Shown here: one piece after another, positions 15,835 to 26,144 of the stretch | How positions within the stretch are numbered: the stretch's first letter is position 1 | Layout of the letters: each line of letters begins with the position of its first letter | Assembly: GCF_014652935.1 (NCBI RefSeq) | Contig: NZ_BMZT01000005.1 | Span: 62,001-126,000, forward strand | Direction of reading: 5' to 3' | Origin: Luteimonas padinae | Lineage (GTDB): Bacteria > Pseudomonadota > Gammaproteobacteria > Xanthomonadales > Xanthomonadaceae | DNA: 64,000 nucleotides | Made by a program: the position numbers and the translations under genes | Notes under the pieces: model-generated | Databases searched by the model: none | Seen by the model: the letters and a program-made list of their open reading frames with translations, nothing else | What the model was told of the DNA's origin: nothing

Positions 15835-18800
15835 TCACGGCGTGACGGTCAGCGCCACGCGCGTGGCCTTCAGCGGCGCCACCGGATCGTTGCTCGCCAC
15901 GCAGGCGTAGCCCGAGTAGCTGCCCGCCGCCAGGCCATTGGCCAGCAGCTGGGCCACCAGCGGCTGGCTGTCGCCCGGCTGCAGCGCGCCCGACGACGGC
16001 GCGATCGCACCGAGCCAGCTCGCGCCGCACGGCACTTCGCCGTCGACCTGCAGGTCGAGGCTGTTGAACGCCGTGTTCGCGGCCCACGCGCCGGTGCCGT
16101 TGGTGGCGATGTTGATGCCGGCGAAACCACCCTGCCCGTCCGCGCTGCCGAACCACGCCCAGCGGTTGGCGAAGGTGCCGGTGGTGTTGATCACCACCCA
16201 GTAGCGACCGGCCGGAAGGGTGACCGCCTGCCCCGCCGCATCCAGGTCGATGCTGATGCGACCGCCGGCCAGGGTCACGCCAGCGCCGTTGGGCGCGCTG
16301 GAGTAGGTCCAGACCGCGGCATCGGCGCTGGTCAGGGGATTGCCGGCGGGAAGGCCGGCGGCATCCGGGTAGATGCTCCACTGCAGCGACTGCGCGGCCG
16401 TGGCCAGCGCTGCGCCGCTGACCACGAAGCCTTCGGCCGAGATCCCGGTCAGGCGCGTCGCGGAATCCACCACGAAGTCGTCGCCCGAGAACTGGGCCAG
16501 CAGGCCGGCCGTCGCCGGGTCGGTGTAGCGGGTCGCACGGAAGCCGCTGCCGACCGCACCGCGCCAGCGCTCCACCAGCCGGCTGATCGCCTCACCGGTG
16601 TTGTCGACCGACCAGTTGAGCACCGAGCCGCCGGTATTGCCGAGCGGGATGCTGACCGAGCCCTGGCCGCCCGCGGCGACGCTGGCCGCGGTGACCGGCG
16701 GCAGGCTCGCGACCGGCGGCTGCACCGCGATGCCGACCGGCAGGTTGAGCACCGGATCGGCCTTGCCGCCGCGCAGACCGCTGGCCTTGAGCTGCAGGTT
16801 GCCGAAGCTCCAGCTGCCGTCGTTGGGCAGGCCGCGGCTGTCGATGGTCACGTGGAAGGTCACCGTGCCGTTGGCGGGAACGCGCGCCACCATCGGTGCC
16901 ACCTTGCCGCGGATGCCGCCGAGGCTGGCCGTCCAGGTCTGCACGCGGCCGTCCACGTTGCGGAAGGTCCGGGTGAAGGTGCAGCTGGTCTCGCAGTTGC
17001 GGTTGGCCAGGGTGGGCAGGTTCAGCGTCGAGGGGTCCCCGCCGTCCGCCGGGTCGGCCGCCAGGTAGTTCTCGGCGGACTCGTCGAGCACGAGGCCCGC
17101 GCGCACGGCCTGGTCGACGCGGATCCGGCCCGAGCCGCGCGCGAACGGATTCGCAGGGGTCACCTCGTCCTCGAGGAAGACCTCGCTGGTCGCCGTCATC
17201 GCGAGTGCCGACTTGACCTCGGACACGCTCCAGTCGGGACGCGCCTGGCGCACCAGCAGCGCGGCGCCGGCCTGGTGCGGCGACGCCATCGAGGTGCCGT
17301 TCATCAGGCCGACGGCGTTCTCGGAGCCGGTGAGGGTGGTGCCGGAGACGGCGGCGAGGATCGCATAGCCCGGCGCGGTGACGTCCGGTTTGATCATGCT
17401 GAAGCTGCCTGCCGGCCCGCGCGAGCTGAAGTCCGCCAGCGCATCGGGCGTGTTCGGCACCGGCGTGGCCGGGTAGCCGATCGCGGCGGTGGCCGTCGGG
17501 TTCGCCTGCTGGAAGTCGCGCAGCGCGTTGCCGATCGCCTGGGTCACGCCGAACGCCGGCACCGTGGTGTCGGGCACCGAGGGGATCAGCGGATCGGCGA
17601 CGTTGTTCGCGATCACGACGGCGACGGCACCGGCGGCGCCCGCGCTGTTCACCTTGATCGTGAAGCTGCAGCTGCCGCGGCGCACGACCGCGATCGCACC
17701 GCTGAAGCTGCCGGCGGGATAGCCGGCGCAGCCGTCGTCCACGGCATCGATGGTCGGGCTGACGCGCAGTGGCGTGTTCGCCGGGTACGGCTGGGTGTGG
17801 CCGACGCCGTTCGCGCCCGTGGTGAGCTCGATGGCGGTGAGCGGCTCCGGCACGGTGCCCGGTCCGGTGACCTGCATCAGGAAGGAGAACCCTTCGCGGC
17901 CGTGCTGGGACGCGGCCGTGGACGACACCCACGGCTCGAGGTGGCCGAGGGTATTGGCCGCCGGACCGCTGTTGCCGGCCGAGCTGGCGACGAACACGCC
18001 GGCCTCGACGACGTCGAGGAAGGCCAGCGATACCGCCTCGCTCCACGGCTGCGAGCCGCCGCCGATCGAGTAGTTGATGACGTCGGCCACGCCGTCGGCG
18101 ACGACCTGGTTCACCGCCGCGACCGCGGACACGTTCGGGCACAGGCCCTGGCCGGTGGAGATGTTGGTGTAGCAGATGTCGAACGCGATCACGCCCGCGC
18201 GCGGCGCCACGCCGGAGATGTCCGCCTGCGCGCCGCTGATGCCGACGGTGCGCCGGTTGCCGGCGACGGTGGAGGCCACGTGCGTGCCGTGCGAGTTGGT
18301 GTCGCCGAAGCCGGGCTCCTCGCGGAAGCCGGGGTTGGCGCAGGTATTGCCCGGCGCCTCGCAGACGAAGTCGTAGCCGCCGATGAGCTTGTCGTTGCAG
18401 CGGCCCTCGTCGACGCCGCCAGGCGCGCAGGTGCCGAGGTAGGTGCCGGCGCCGAGCGGATTGACGTGCGTGTAGCCGTCGACGGGATCCACCGCGGAGA
18501 ACGAGGGGCTGCCGAAGTTGATGCCCGAATCCAGGATCGCGGCCACCATGCCCTCGCCCTGGTACTCGCTGCCCGCCGCGGCGCCCGACCAGACCGCCGG
18601 CGCGCCGATCAGGGCCGGACCGGTGTCGGTGTCGGCCGCGTACTCGCGGTAGCCCTCGACCAGGCGCACATCGCGCATGCGGGCGATCTTCGCGGCTTCG
18701 GACGGCGCCAGCGCCACCACGATGCCGTTGACCGCATGCTGCATCCGGTGCGAGACCTGAAGGCCGCGGCCGAGGCTGCGGCTGATGTCGGATTCGCGCG

Positions 18801-19119
18801 CGGCCTGGCGGCTGCGCAGGTAGTCGACATAGGCGCCGGCCGAACGGCTGGACACGTCGATGCGCCCGCCGGCGTGGCGCGCCGGCGCGGCGAGCCCGCG
18901 CACGCCGCCGCGGTAGGCGGCCAGCGACGGCTCGGCGAACAGCACGATATGCGGCTCGAGCGCTTCCTTCGGCGCCTTCGCGGCGGCGATCGAGACGGGA
19001 ACGGGCGCTGGCTGCGCTGCGGCCGTCGCCGCGCTCCTCGACTTCACTCCCACCACGGTCGCGCCTGCGGCCGACACGACGACGGCGGCAGCCACCGCCT
19101 TCGCCAAGCTGGACTTCAT
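15835..19119 (-). CDS. Secreted subtilisin-like (S8) serine protease with PA insert
   Basis: 1094 aa from ATG 19119, which follows a GGGGGAGAG ribosome-binding site and opens a signal peptide (MKSSLAKAVAAAVVVSAAGA). A prodomain-like region spans about 50-160. The catalytic triad is Asp197 (AILDSG), His277 (SHGTHVAS) and Ser610 (NGTSMASP), with oxyanion Asn in SSAGNSGPA. A protease-associated (PA) domain is inserted around 440-550. The 430 residues after the protease domain contain beta-sandwich-like, Gly/Thr/Asn-rich segments with repeated TGxW and PAGRYWV motifs. An extracellular, nutrient-scavenging or envelope-associated enzyme is expected for this family. Several cysteines suggest disulfides. 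Confidence 0.88.
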   Translation of the reverse strand: MKSSLAKAVAAAVVVSAAGATVVGVKSRSAATAAAQPAPVPVSIAAAKAPKEALEPHIVLFAEPSLAAYRGGVRGLAAPARHAGGRIDVSSRSAGAYVDYLRSRQAARESDISRSLGRGLQVSHRMQHAVNGIVVALAPSEAAKIARMRDVRLVEGYREYAADTDTGPALIGAPAVWSGAAAGSEYQGEGMVAAILDSGINFGSPSFSAVDPVDGYTHVNPLGAGTYLGTCAPGGVDEGRCNDKLIGGYDFVCEAPGNTCANPGFREEPGFGDTNSHGTHVASTVAGNRRTVGISGAQADISGVAPRAGVIAFDICYTNISTGQGLCPNVSAVAAVNQVVADGVADVINYSIGGGSQPWSEAVSLAFLDVVEAGVFVASSAGNSGPAANTLGHLEPWVSSTAASQHGREGFSFLMQVTGPGTVPEPLTAIELTTGANGVGHTQPYPANTPLRVSPTIDAVDDGCAGYPAGSFSGAIAVVRRGSCSFTIKVNSAGAAGAVAVVIANNVADPLIPSVPDTTVPAFGVTQAIGNALRDFQQANPTATAAIGYPATPVPNTPDALADFSSRGPAGSFSMIKPDVTAPGYAILAAVSGTTLTGSENAVGLMNGTSMASPHQAGAALLVRQARPDWSVSEVKSALAMTATSEVFLEDEVTPANPFARGSGRIRVDQAVRAGLVLDESAENYLAADPADGGDPSTLNLPTLANRNCETSCTFTRTFRNVDGRVQTWTASLGGIRGKVAPMVARVPANGTVTFHVTIDSRGLPNDGSWSFGNLQLKASGLRGGKADPVLNLPVGIAVQPPVASLPPVTAASVAAGGQGSVSIPLGNTGGSVLNWSVDNTGEAISRLVERWRGAVGSGFRATRYTDPATAGLLAQFSGDDFVVDSATRLTGISAEGFVVSGAALATAAQSLQWSIYPDAAGLPAGNPLTSADAAVWTYSSAPNGAGVTLAGGRISIDLDAAGQAVTLPAGRYWVVINTTGTFANRWAWFGSADGQGGFAGINIATNGTGAWAANTAFNSLDLQVDGEVPCGASWLGAIAPSSGALQPGDSQPLVAQLLANGLAAGSYSGYACVASNDPVAPLKATRVALTVTP

Positions 19120-19303
19120 GATCACGGGTTCTCTCCCCCTCGGATGGATGACGTGCATCCGGTCCCGGCAACCGCCGTGGCGGCGTGCCGGCCCCTGTGC
19201 CGGACGCGCAGCGCCTTGTGTCGCTGCGCGTCGGAGCATCTCCCGAAAGAAGGGGCGCCGCAAGTGCTGCCGCCGTCACACCTTGCCGCCGGCCGGCGAC
19301 GGA

Positions 19304-19993
19304 TCAGCCGGCGCCGTTCCCACGACGAAACGCGAGCCGGCAGGCCACCGTCCAGGCGGTGGCGAGCGCCCAGCCGGCGAGCACGTCCGAGGGGTAGTGC
19401 ACGCCGAGGTGCACGCGGGACCAGCCCACGCCGGCCACGAAGACCGCCAGGCCCACGGCCAGGGGCCGACGCAGCGGCGTCCGCCAGGCCAGCAGCACCA
19501 GCACCCAGGCCAGGGTCATCGAGCCCATGGCGTGGCCGCTGGGGAAACTGAAGGTGTGCTCGGGGGCGAGCGGCATCCACAGGTCCGGCCGCGGGCGTGC
19601 GAACAGCTGCTTGGCCGCCATGTTCAGCAGGCCGGAGCCGCCCAGGGCGACGGCCGCGAACAGTCCCGCGCGCCAGCGCCGCCGCAGCAGGAGCAGCGCC
19701 ACCAGCGCGATGTCCACCGGCACCACGCCCCACTCATGGCCGAAGCGCGACAGCAGCAGCCAGACCGGATCCATGGGCCCGCCCAGGCCGCGCTGCGCGA
19801 TGCCGGCCAGCGACAGGTCGAAGCCGGGCGGTCCCGCTGCCACCATCGCGGCCAGGACGGCGAACGCGGCCAGCGGCAGCAGCACGCCGGCGACCAGCCA
19901 GGGCAGCGCCGGACCGATGCGTGGCGGCGCGCCCTGCCCGCCGCCGCGCGCTGCGGCCGACGGGCGCGGCGTTCCCGGATCTTCAGTCGGCAC
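19304..19993 (-). CDS. PAP2-family membrane phosphatase
   Basis: 229 aa, GTG start at 19993 inside the 3' end of ispG (11-bp overlap). Five to six hydrophobic helices. The three phosphatase motifs are present: KQLFARPRP (KxxxxxxRP), PSGHAMGS (PSGH) and [12 protein letters not shown] (SRxxxxxHxxxD). Family members dephosphorylate lipid phosphates, including undecaprenyl pyrophosphate and phosphatidylglycerol phosphate. Overlap with ispG, whose pathway makes the isoprenoid precursors of undecaprenyl phosphate, makes a lipid-carrier phosphatase attractive, but substrate is not shown. Confidence 0.85.
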   Translation of the reverse strand: MPTEDPGTPRPSAAARGGGQGAPPRIGPALPWLVAGVLLPLAAFAVLAAMVAAGPPGFDLSLAGIAQRGLGGPMDPVWLLLSRFGHEWGVVPVDIALVALLLLRRRWRAGLFAAVALGGSGLLNMAAKQLFARPRPDLWMPLAPEHTFSFPSGHAMGSMTLAWVLVLLAWRTPLRRPLAVGLAVFVAGVGWSRVHLGVHYPSDVLAGWALATAWTVACRLAFRRGNGAG

Positions 19994-21275
19994 GCACCGC
20001 CGCGCCGTAGCGGCGGTCGACGTAGGCGTCGACCAGGGCCACGAACTCGTGGGCGATGTTCTCGCCGCGCAGGGTCATCGCCTTCTCACCGTCGACGAAC
20101 ACCGGCGCGGACGGCGCCTCGCCGGTGCCGGGCAGCGAGATGCCGATGTCGGCGTGGCGCGACTCGCCGGGGCCGTTGACCACGCAGCCCATCACCGCCA
20201 GCGTCATGTGCTCGGCGCCGGGGCGGGTGATCTTCCACTCCGGCATCTTCGCGCGCACGTGCTCCTGCACCACCTTGGCCAGCTCCTGGAAGAACTCGCT
20301 GGTGGTGCGGCCGCAGCCCGGACAGGCGGTCACCATCGGCGTGAACGCGCGCAGGCCCATGGTCTGCAGCAGCTCCTGCGCCACCACCACCTCCTGCGTG
20401 CGCGGCGCGCCGGGCTCGGGCGTGAGCGAGATGCGGATGGTGTCGCCGATGCCTTCCTGCATCAGCACCGCCAGCGCCGCACTGGAGGCGACGATGCCCT
20501 TGCTGCCGATGCCGGCCTCGGTGAGCCCCAGGTGCAGGGCGAAGTCGCTGCGCGCGGACAGGTCGCGGTACACCGCGATGAGTTCCTGCACGCCGCTGAC
20601 CTTGGCCGAAAGGATGATCCTGTCGCGGCCCAGGCCCAGCTCGACCGCGCGTTCGGCGGAATCGATGGCCGAGCGGATCAGCGCCTCGCGCAGCACGCGC
20701 CCCGCGTCCCAGGGTTCGGCGCGCTGCGCGTTCTCGTCCATCAGCGCGGTCGCCAGCGACTGGTCGAGCGAACCCCAGTTGGCGCCGATGCGCACGGGCT
20801 TGTCGTACTTCATCGCGAACTCGATCAGCTGCGCGAACTGCAGGTCCTTCTTCCTGCCGAAGCCGACGTTGCCGGGATTGATGCGGTACTTGGCCAGCGC
20901 CTCGGCGCAGGCGGGCTCCCCGGCCAGCAGCTGGTGCCCGTTGTAGTGGAAGTCGCCGATGATCGGCACCTCGACGCCCATCATCGCCAGCTTCTCGACG
21001 ATGCGCGGGACGGCGGCGGCGGATTCGGGGTTGTTGACCGTGATCCGCACCATCTCGGAGCCCGCGCGCCAGAGCGCGGCGACCTGCCTGACGGTGCCAT
21101 CGACATCGGCGGTGTCGGTGTTGGTCATCGACTGCACCACCACCGGCGCGTCGCCGCCGACGGCGACCTTGCCGACCATCACCTGCCGGGTGGCGCGGCG
21201 CAGGGCCGGGCCGAAGGCCCACTCCTGGAGACTCTGGAGGGTGCCGGCGTGGGTGGTGTCGGGGGTTGCGTTCAT
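19983..21275 (-). CDS. ispG: 4-hydroxy-3-methylbut-2-enyl diphosphate synthase IspG (GcpE)
   Basis: 430 aa. This [4Fe-4S] enzyme of the methylerythritol phosphate pathway converts MEcPP to HMBPP. The TIM-barrel start [19 protein letters not shown], and cluster ligands ACPGCGR and GCVVNGPGE are present. The length is of the longer gammaproteobacterial/chlamydial kind, with an extra stretch (about 195-300) relative to E. coli IspG (372 aa). It is divergent from xseA with a 63-bp gap and overlaps the PAP2 phosphatase gene downstream. Confidence 0.95.
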   Translation of the reverse strand: MNATPDTTHAGTLQSLQEWAFGPALRRATRQVMVGKVAVGGDAPVVVQSMTNTDTADVDGTVRQVAALWRAGSEMVRITVNNPESAAAVPRIVEKLAMMGVEVPIIGDFHYNGHQLLAGEPACAEALAKYRINPGNVGFGRKKDLQFAQLIEFAMKYDKPVRIGANWGSLDQSLATALMDENAQRAEPWDAGRVLREALIRSAIDSAERAVELGLGRDRIILSAKVSGVQELIAVYRDLSARSDFALHLGLTEAGIGSKGIVASSAALAVLMQEGIGDTIRISLTPEPGAPRTQEVVVAQELLQTMGLRAFTPMVTACPGCGRTTSEFFQELAKVVQEHVRAKMPEWKITRPGAEHMTLAVMGCVVNGPGESRHADIGISLPGTGEAPSAPVFVDGEKAMTLRGENIAHEFVALVDAYVDRRYGAAVRAD

Positions 21276-21304
21276 GCCGCCATTTTAGTCCGCGCGGGGT
21301 GGCA

Positions 21305-21332
21305 TTGGGTTGGCGGCGGGGGACGGTATCCT
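21305..21332 (+). promoter_or_regulatory. Candidate leaderless promoter of xseA
   Basis: TTGGGT (21305-21310), 16-bp spacer, TATCCT (21327-21332). The -10-like box ends 6 bp before the xseA ATG at 21339 and there is no Shine-Dalgarno sequence, which would give a leaderless message. Assigned by eye. Confidence 0.4.
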
Positions 21333-21338
21333 GACGGC

Positions 21339-22682
21339 ATGCCAGCCCCCGCCCGCGACAACGTCCTCACCCCCAGCCAGCTGAACACCCTTGCGCGGAA
21401 CCTGCTCGAGGACGCGTTCCCGGTGGTGCTGGTCGAGGGCGAGCTCGGCAACCTCTCCCGCCCGGCCTCGGGGCACCTCTATTTCACCCTGAAGGACGCC
21501 CGCGCCCAGGTGCGCTGCGCCCTGTTCAAGCCCAAGAGCCAGTGGCTGCGCTTCCAGCCGCGCGACGGCCTGCGCGTGCTCGCGCGCGGCCGGCTGACGC
21601 TGTACGAGGCGCGCGGCGACTACCAGCTCATCCTGGACTCGCTGGAGGAGGCTGGCGAAGGCGCGCTGCGCCGCGCATTCGATGAGCTCAAGGCGCGGCT
21701 GCAGGCCGAGGGCCTGTTCGACGAGGGCCGCAAGCGGCCGCTGCCGGCGTACGCGCGCCGCATCGGCATCATCACCTCGCCGTCGGGCGCGGCCGTGCGC
21801 GACGTGCTGAGCGTGCTGGCGCGGCGCTTCCCGCTGGTCGAGGCCGACGTGCTGCCGGTGCCCGTGCAGGGCGACGGCGCCGCCGCCCAGGTCCGCGCGA
21901 TGCTCGAGCGCGCCGGCGCCAGCGGCCGTTACGACGTGCTGGTGCTGGCCCGCGGCGGTGGTTCGCTGGAGGACCTGTGGGCCTTCAACGACGAAGCCCT
22001 GGCGCGCGCGATCGCCGCCTCGCCGGTGCCGGTGGTCTCGGCCATCGGCCACGAGACCGACTTCACCCTGGCCGATTTCGCCGCCGACCTGCGCGCACCC
22101 ACCCCGTCGGTCGCGGCCGAGCTGCTGGTGCCCAGCGCGATCGACGTCGCCACCCGCGTGCGCGGCCTGCACCAGCGCCTGGGCGTGCTGCAGCTCCAGG
22201 GCATGCGCGAGCGCATGCAGCGTACCGACCGTGCGGCGCTGCGGCTGCAGGTGGTGGCGCCGCAGGCGCGGCTGCACGCCCTGGGCGAGCGCCAGCAGCA
22301 GGCGCTGCGCCGGCTCCACGCGGCCTGGCAGGCGCGGGAAGCGGCGGCGCACGCACGCCTGCGCCACGCTGGCGCGGTGCTTCGTGCAACGCGCCCGGAG
22401 CGTCGGCTCGCCCAGCTGCGCGAGCGCCTGGACCGGCTGGCGCCGCGCATGCAGGCCGCGGTCGCGCGCCGGCTGCAGGCCGATGCGCTGCGCCTGCGCG
22501 GCGTCGCGCGCTCGCTGGAAGCGGTGAGCCCGCTGGCCACCGTCGCCCGCGGCTACGCCATCCTCCGCCATGCGGATGGCCGCGTGGTGCGCAGCACCGG
22601 CGACGTCGCCGCCGGTGACCGGCTGTCGGCGCGCGTGGCCGACGGCGCGCTACGGCTGCGCGTGGAGAGCGACGAAGGCTGA
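21339..22682 (+). CDS. xseA: Exodeoxyribonuclease VII large subunit
   Basis: 447 aa. XseA forms the catalytic subunit of exonuclease VII, which degrades single-stranded DNA with XseB. The N-terminal OB-fold (about 10-110: [22 protein letters not shown]) is followed by the catalytic domain, with [13 protein letters not shown] and [16 protein letters not shown] motifs and an Arg-rich helical coiled coil (about 270-400). The start at ATG 21339 is the first Met before the conserved N-terminus; a much longer in-frame reading upstream is antisense to ispG. No xseB is seen. Confidence 0.93.
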   Translation: MPAPARDNVLTPSQLNTLARNLLEDAFPVVLVEGELGNLSRPASGHLYFTLKDARAQVRCALFKPKSQWLRFQPRDGLRVLARGRLTLYEARGDYQLILDSLEEAGEGALRRAFDELKARLQAEGLFDEGRKRPLPAYARRIGIITSPSGAAVRDVLSVLARRFPLVEADVLPVPVQGDGAAAQVRAMLERAGASGRYDVLVLARGGGSLEDLWAFNDEALARAIAASPVPVVSAIGHETDFTLADFAADLRAPTPSVAAELLVPSAIDVATRVRGLHQRLGVLQLQGMRERMQRTDRAALRLQVVAPQARLHALGERQQQALRRLHAAWQAREAAAHARLRHAGAVLRATRPERRLAQLRERLDRLAPRMQAAVARRLQADALRLRGVARSLEAVSPLATVARGYAILRHADGRVVRSTGDVAAGDRLSARVADGALRLRVESDEG

Positions 22683-22824
22683 CCGGCCGCGGCCACGACC
22701 ACTCGTGGCCGCGCATGCAGGCGCCGTGCATGCGCAGGACCTGGCCGTCGCGCCATGCTCGCCCGGCGCTAACGTCGCGCGCTCCATACTGCCGGTCCAC
22801 TCGTTGCCCGAGGACCCGCTGCCC

Positions 22825-24471
<1,647 letters not shown>

Positions 24472-24508
24472 CGGCCGCGGACGGCGGCGCAACGGAGGAC
24501 GGCAGGCG

Positions 24509-26050
24509 ATGGCGAAGAAGAAGCAGGTGAAGGCGACGACGGGATCCCGGGCCGGCGCGAAGGCCGGCAAAGCCGGGAACACCGGGAAGGACGCGAAGGC
24601 GAAGGCCACCGGCGCGGCTGGCGGACTTGCGCGCAGCTATCCCTACTACCTGGCCAACCGGCCGGTCGCCGCCAACACCGACCTCGAGGTCCTGGACAAG
24701 TACAGCGGCCAGGTCGCCACGCGCGTCGCCTTCGCCGACGCCGCCACCGTGCGCAAGGCGCTGGTGGCCGCGTACGCCGCGCGCCCGGCGATGGCCGCGT
24801 TCCCGCCCGATGCCCGGCGCGACGTGCTCGAGCACTGCGTGCGCCGCTTCGGCGAGCGCGCCGACGAACTCGCGCTCGCCCTGTGCATCGAGGCCGGCAA
24901 GCCGATCAGCGACGCCCGCGGCGAAGTCGCGCGCCTGATCGACACCTTCCGCATCGCCGCCGGCGAGGCCACGCGTATCGAGGGCGAGGTGCTGGAACTG
25001 CAGGTCTCGGAACGCGCGCGCGGCTACCGCGGCATGGTCAAGCGCGTGCCCATCGGCGCCTGCAGCTTCATCACGCCGTTCAACTTCCCGCTCAACCTGG
25101 TCGCGCACAAGGTCGCACCGGCGATCGCAGCCGGCTGTCCGTTCGTGCTCAAGCCCGCCGCCAAGACCCCTGTCGGGGCGCTGATCATCGCCGAGGTGCT
25201 GGCCGAGACCGACCTGCCGAAGGGCGCCTTCTCGATCCTGCCCTGCAGCAACGAGGACGCCTCGCAGCTGGTCGAGGACGAACGCATCGCGCTGTTGAGC
25301 TTCACCGGCGGCCTGGTCGGCTGGGAGCTGAAGGCCCGCGCGGGCAAGAAGAAGGTCACGCTGGAACTCGGCGGCAACGCCGCCTGCATCGTCGACGCCG
25401 ACCCCGGCGCCAGCCTCGACCACGTCGTCGAGCGCCTGGTCAGCGGTGCCTACTACCAGTCCGGACAGAGCTGCATCAGCGTGCAGCGCATCCTCGTGCA
25501 CCGCGAGCTGTACCCGAAGCTCAAGCGCCGGATGAAGGCCGCGGTGCAGGCGCTGCGCATGGGCGACCCGCGCGACGAACGGACCTTCATTGGCCCGATG
25601 ATCGACGAGGACGCGGCCATCCGCGTCGAATCCTGGATCCGCGCCGCGCGCAAGGCCGGCGCGAAGCTGGTGGCCGGTGGCGGACGCGAGGGCAACATGC
25701 TTGCGGCGACGCTGGTGGAGGACGTGCCGCGCGAGGCCGACCTCTACCGCAAGGAGGTCTTCGGGCCGGTGGCGCTGCTCGAACCCTTCGACGACTTCGA
25801 CCAGGCGCTGGCGCGCGCGAACGACAGCGACTTCGGCCTGCAGGCGGGCGTGTTCACCGCCAGCCTGGCGCACGCCATGCGCGCCTGGGACCACCTCGAG
25901 GTCGGTGGCGTCGTGGTCGGCGACGTGCCGAGCTTCCGCGTCGACAACATGCCCTACGGTGGTGTCCGCGATTCCGGCCTCGGCCGCGAGGGCATCCGCA
26001 GTGCGATCGAGGACATGACCGAGCCGCGGCTGCTGGTGATCCGCGGCTGA
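24509..26050 (+). CDS. Aldehyde dehydrogenase with basic N-terminal tail
   Basis: 513 aa. The ALDH core (about 45-510) has catalytic Cys322 (SGQSCISV) and Glu286 (LELGGN), cofactor segment PFNFPLNL and FTGGLVGWELK (where many relatives have GS), and C-terminal MPYGGVRDSGLGREG. Class resembles succinate-semialdehyde or NADP-glyceraldehyde-3-phosphate dehydrogenases. The first 40 residues are not part of the fold: a Lys/Ala/Gly-rich tail with nine lysines, like histone H1 or phasin tails. It follows the acetolactate-synthase-like gene by 37 bp, so the two probably act together, possibly in carbonyl disposal. Substrate is unknown. Confidence 0.84.
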   Translation: MAKKKQVKATTGSRAGAKAGKAGNTGKDAKAKATGAAGGLARSYPYYLANRPVAANTDLEVLDKYSGQVATRVAFADAATVRKALVAAYAARPAMAAFPPDARRDVLEHCVRRFGERADELALALCIEAGKPISDARGEVARLIDTFRIAAGEATRIEGEVLELQVSERARGYRGMVKRVPIGACSFITPFNFPLNLVAHKVAPAIAAGCPFVLKPAAKTPVGALIIAEVLAETDLPKGAFSILPCSNEDASQLVEDERIALLSFTGGLVGWELKARAGKKKVTLELGGNAACIVDADPGASLDHVVERLVSGAYYQSGQSCISVQRILVHRELYPKLKRRMKAAVQALRMGDPRDERTFIGPMIDEDAAIRVESWIRAARKAGAKLVAGGGREGNMLAATLVEDVPREADLYRKEVFGPVALLEPFDDFDQALARANDSDFGLQAGVFTASLAHAMRAWDHLEVGGVVVGDVPSFRVDNMPYGGVRDSGLGREGIRSAIEDMTEPRLLVIRG

Positions 26051-26144
26051 CCAGCAGATCCAGACCTACCGTGCAGGAGCATGGCGGGTAACCCCGTGGG
26101 GTGGGTCCGGGCGTTGTCATCCCCGTCCTTCGACGGAGCCCGCC

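Noticed and set aside
19120..19279. Longer N-terminus for the S8 protease (starts at 19263 or beyond)
   Set aside because: The signal peptide begins at ATG 19119 with a good ribosome-binding site; the extra residues are Arg/Pro-rich and would bury the signal peptide.
15826..19551. Long open frame on the plus strand across the S8 protease
   Set aside because: It is rich in Arg, Ala, His and Gly with no family resemblance, and is antisense to a protein with a full catalytic triad. High GC removes stop codons from shadow frames.
26051..26144. Short GC palindrome AACCCCGTGGGG before the VWA gene as a terminator
   Set aside because: The stem is only about 4 bp with no T-run; it is not convincing.
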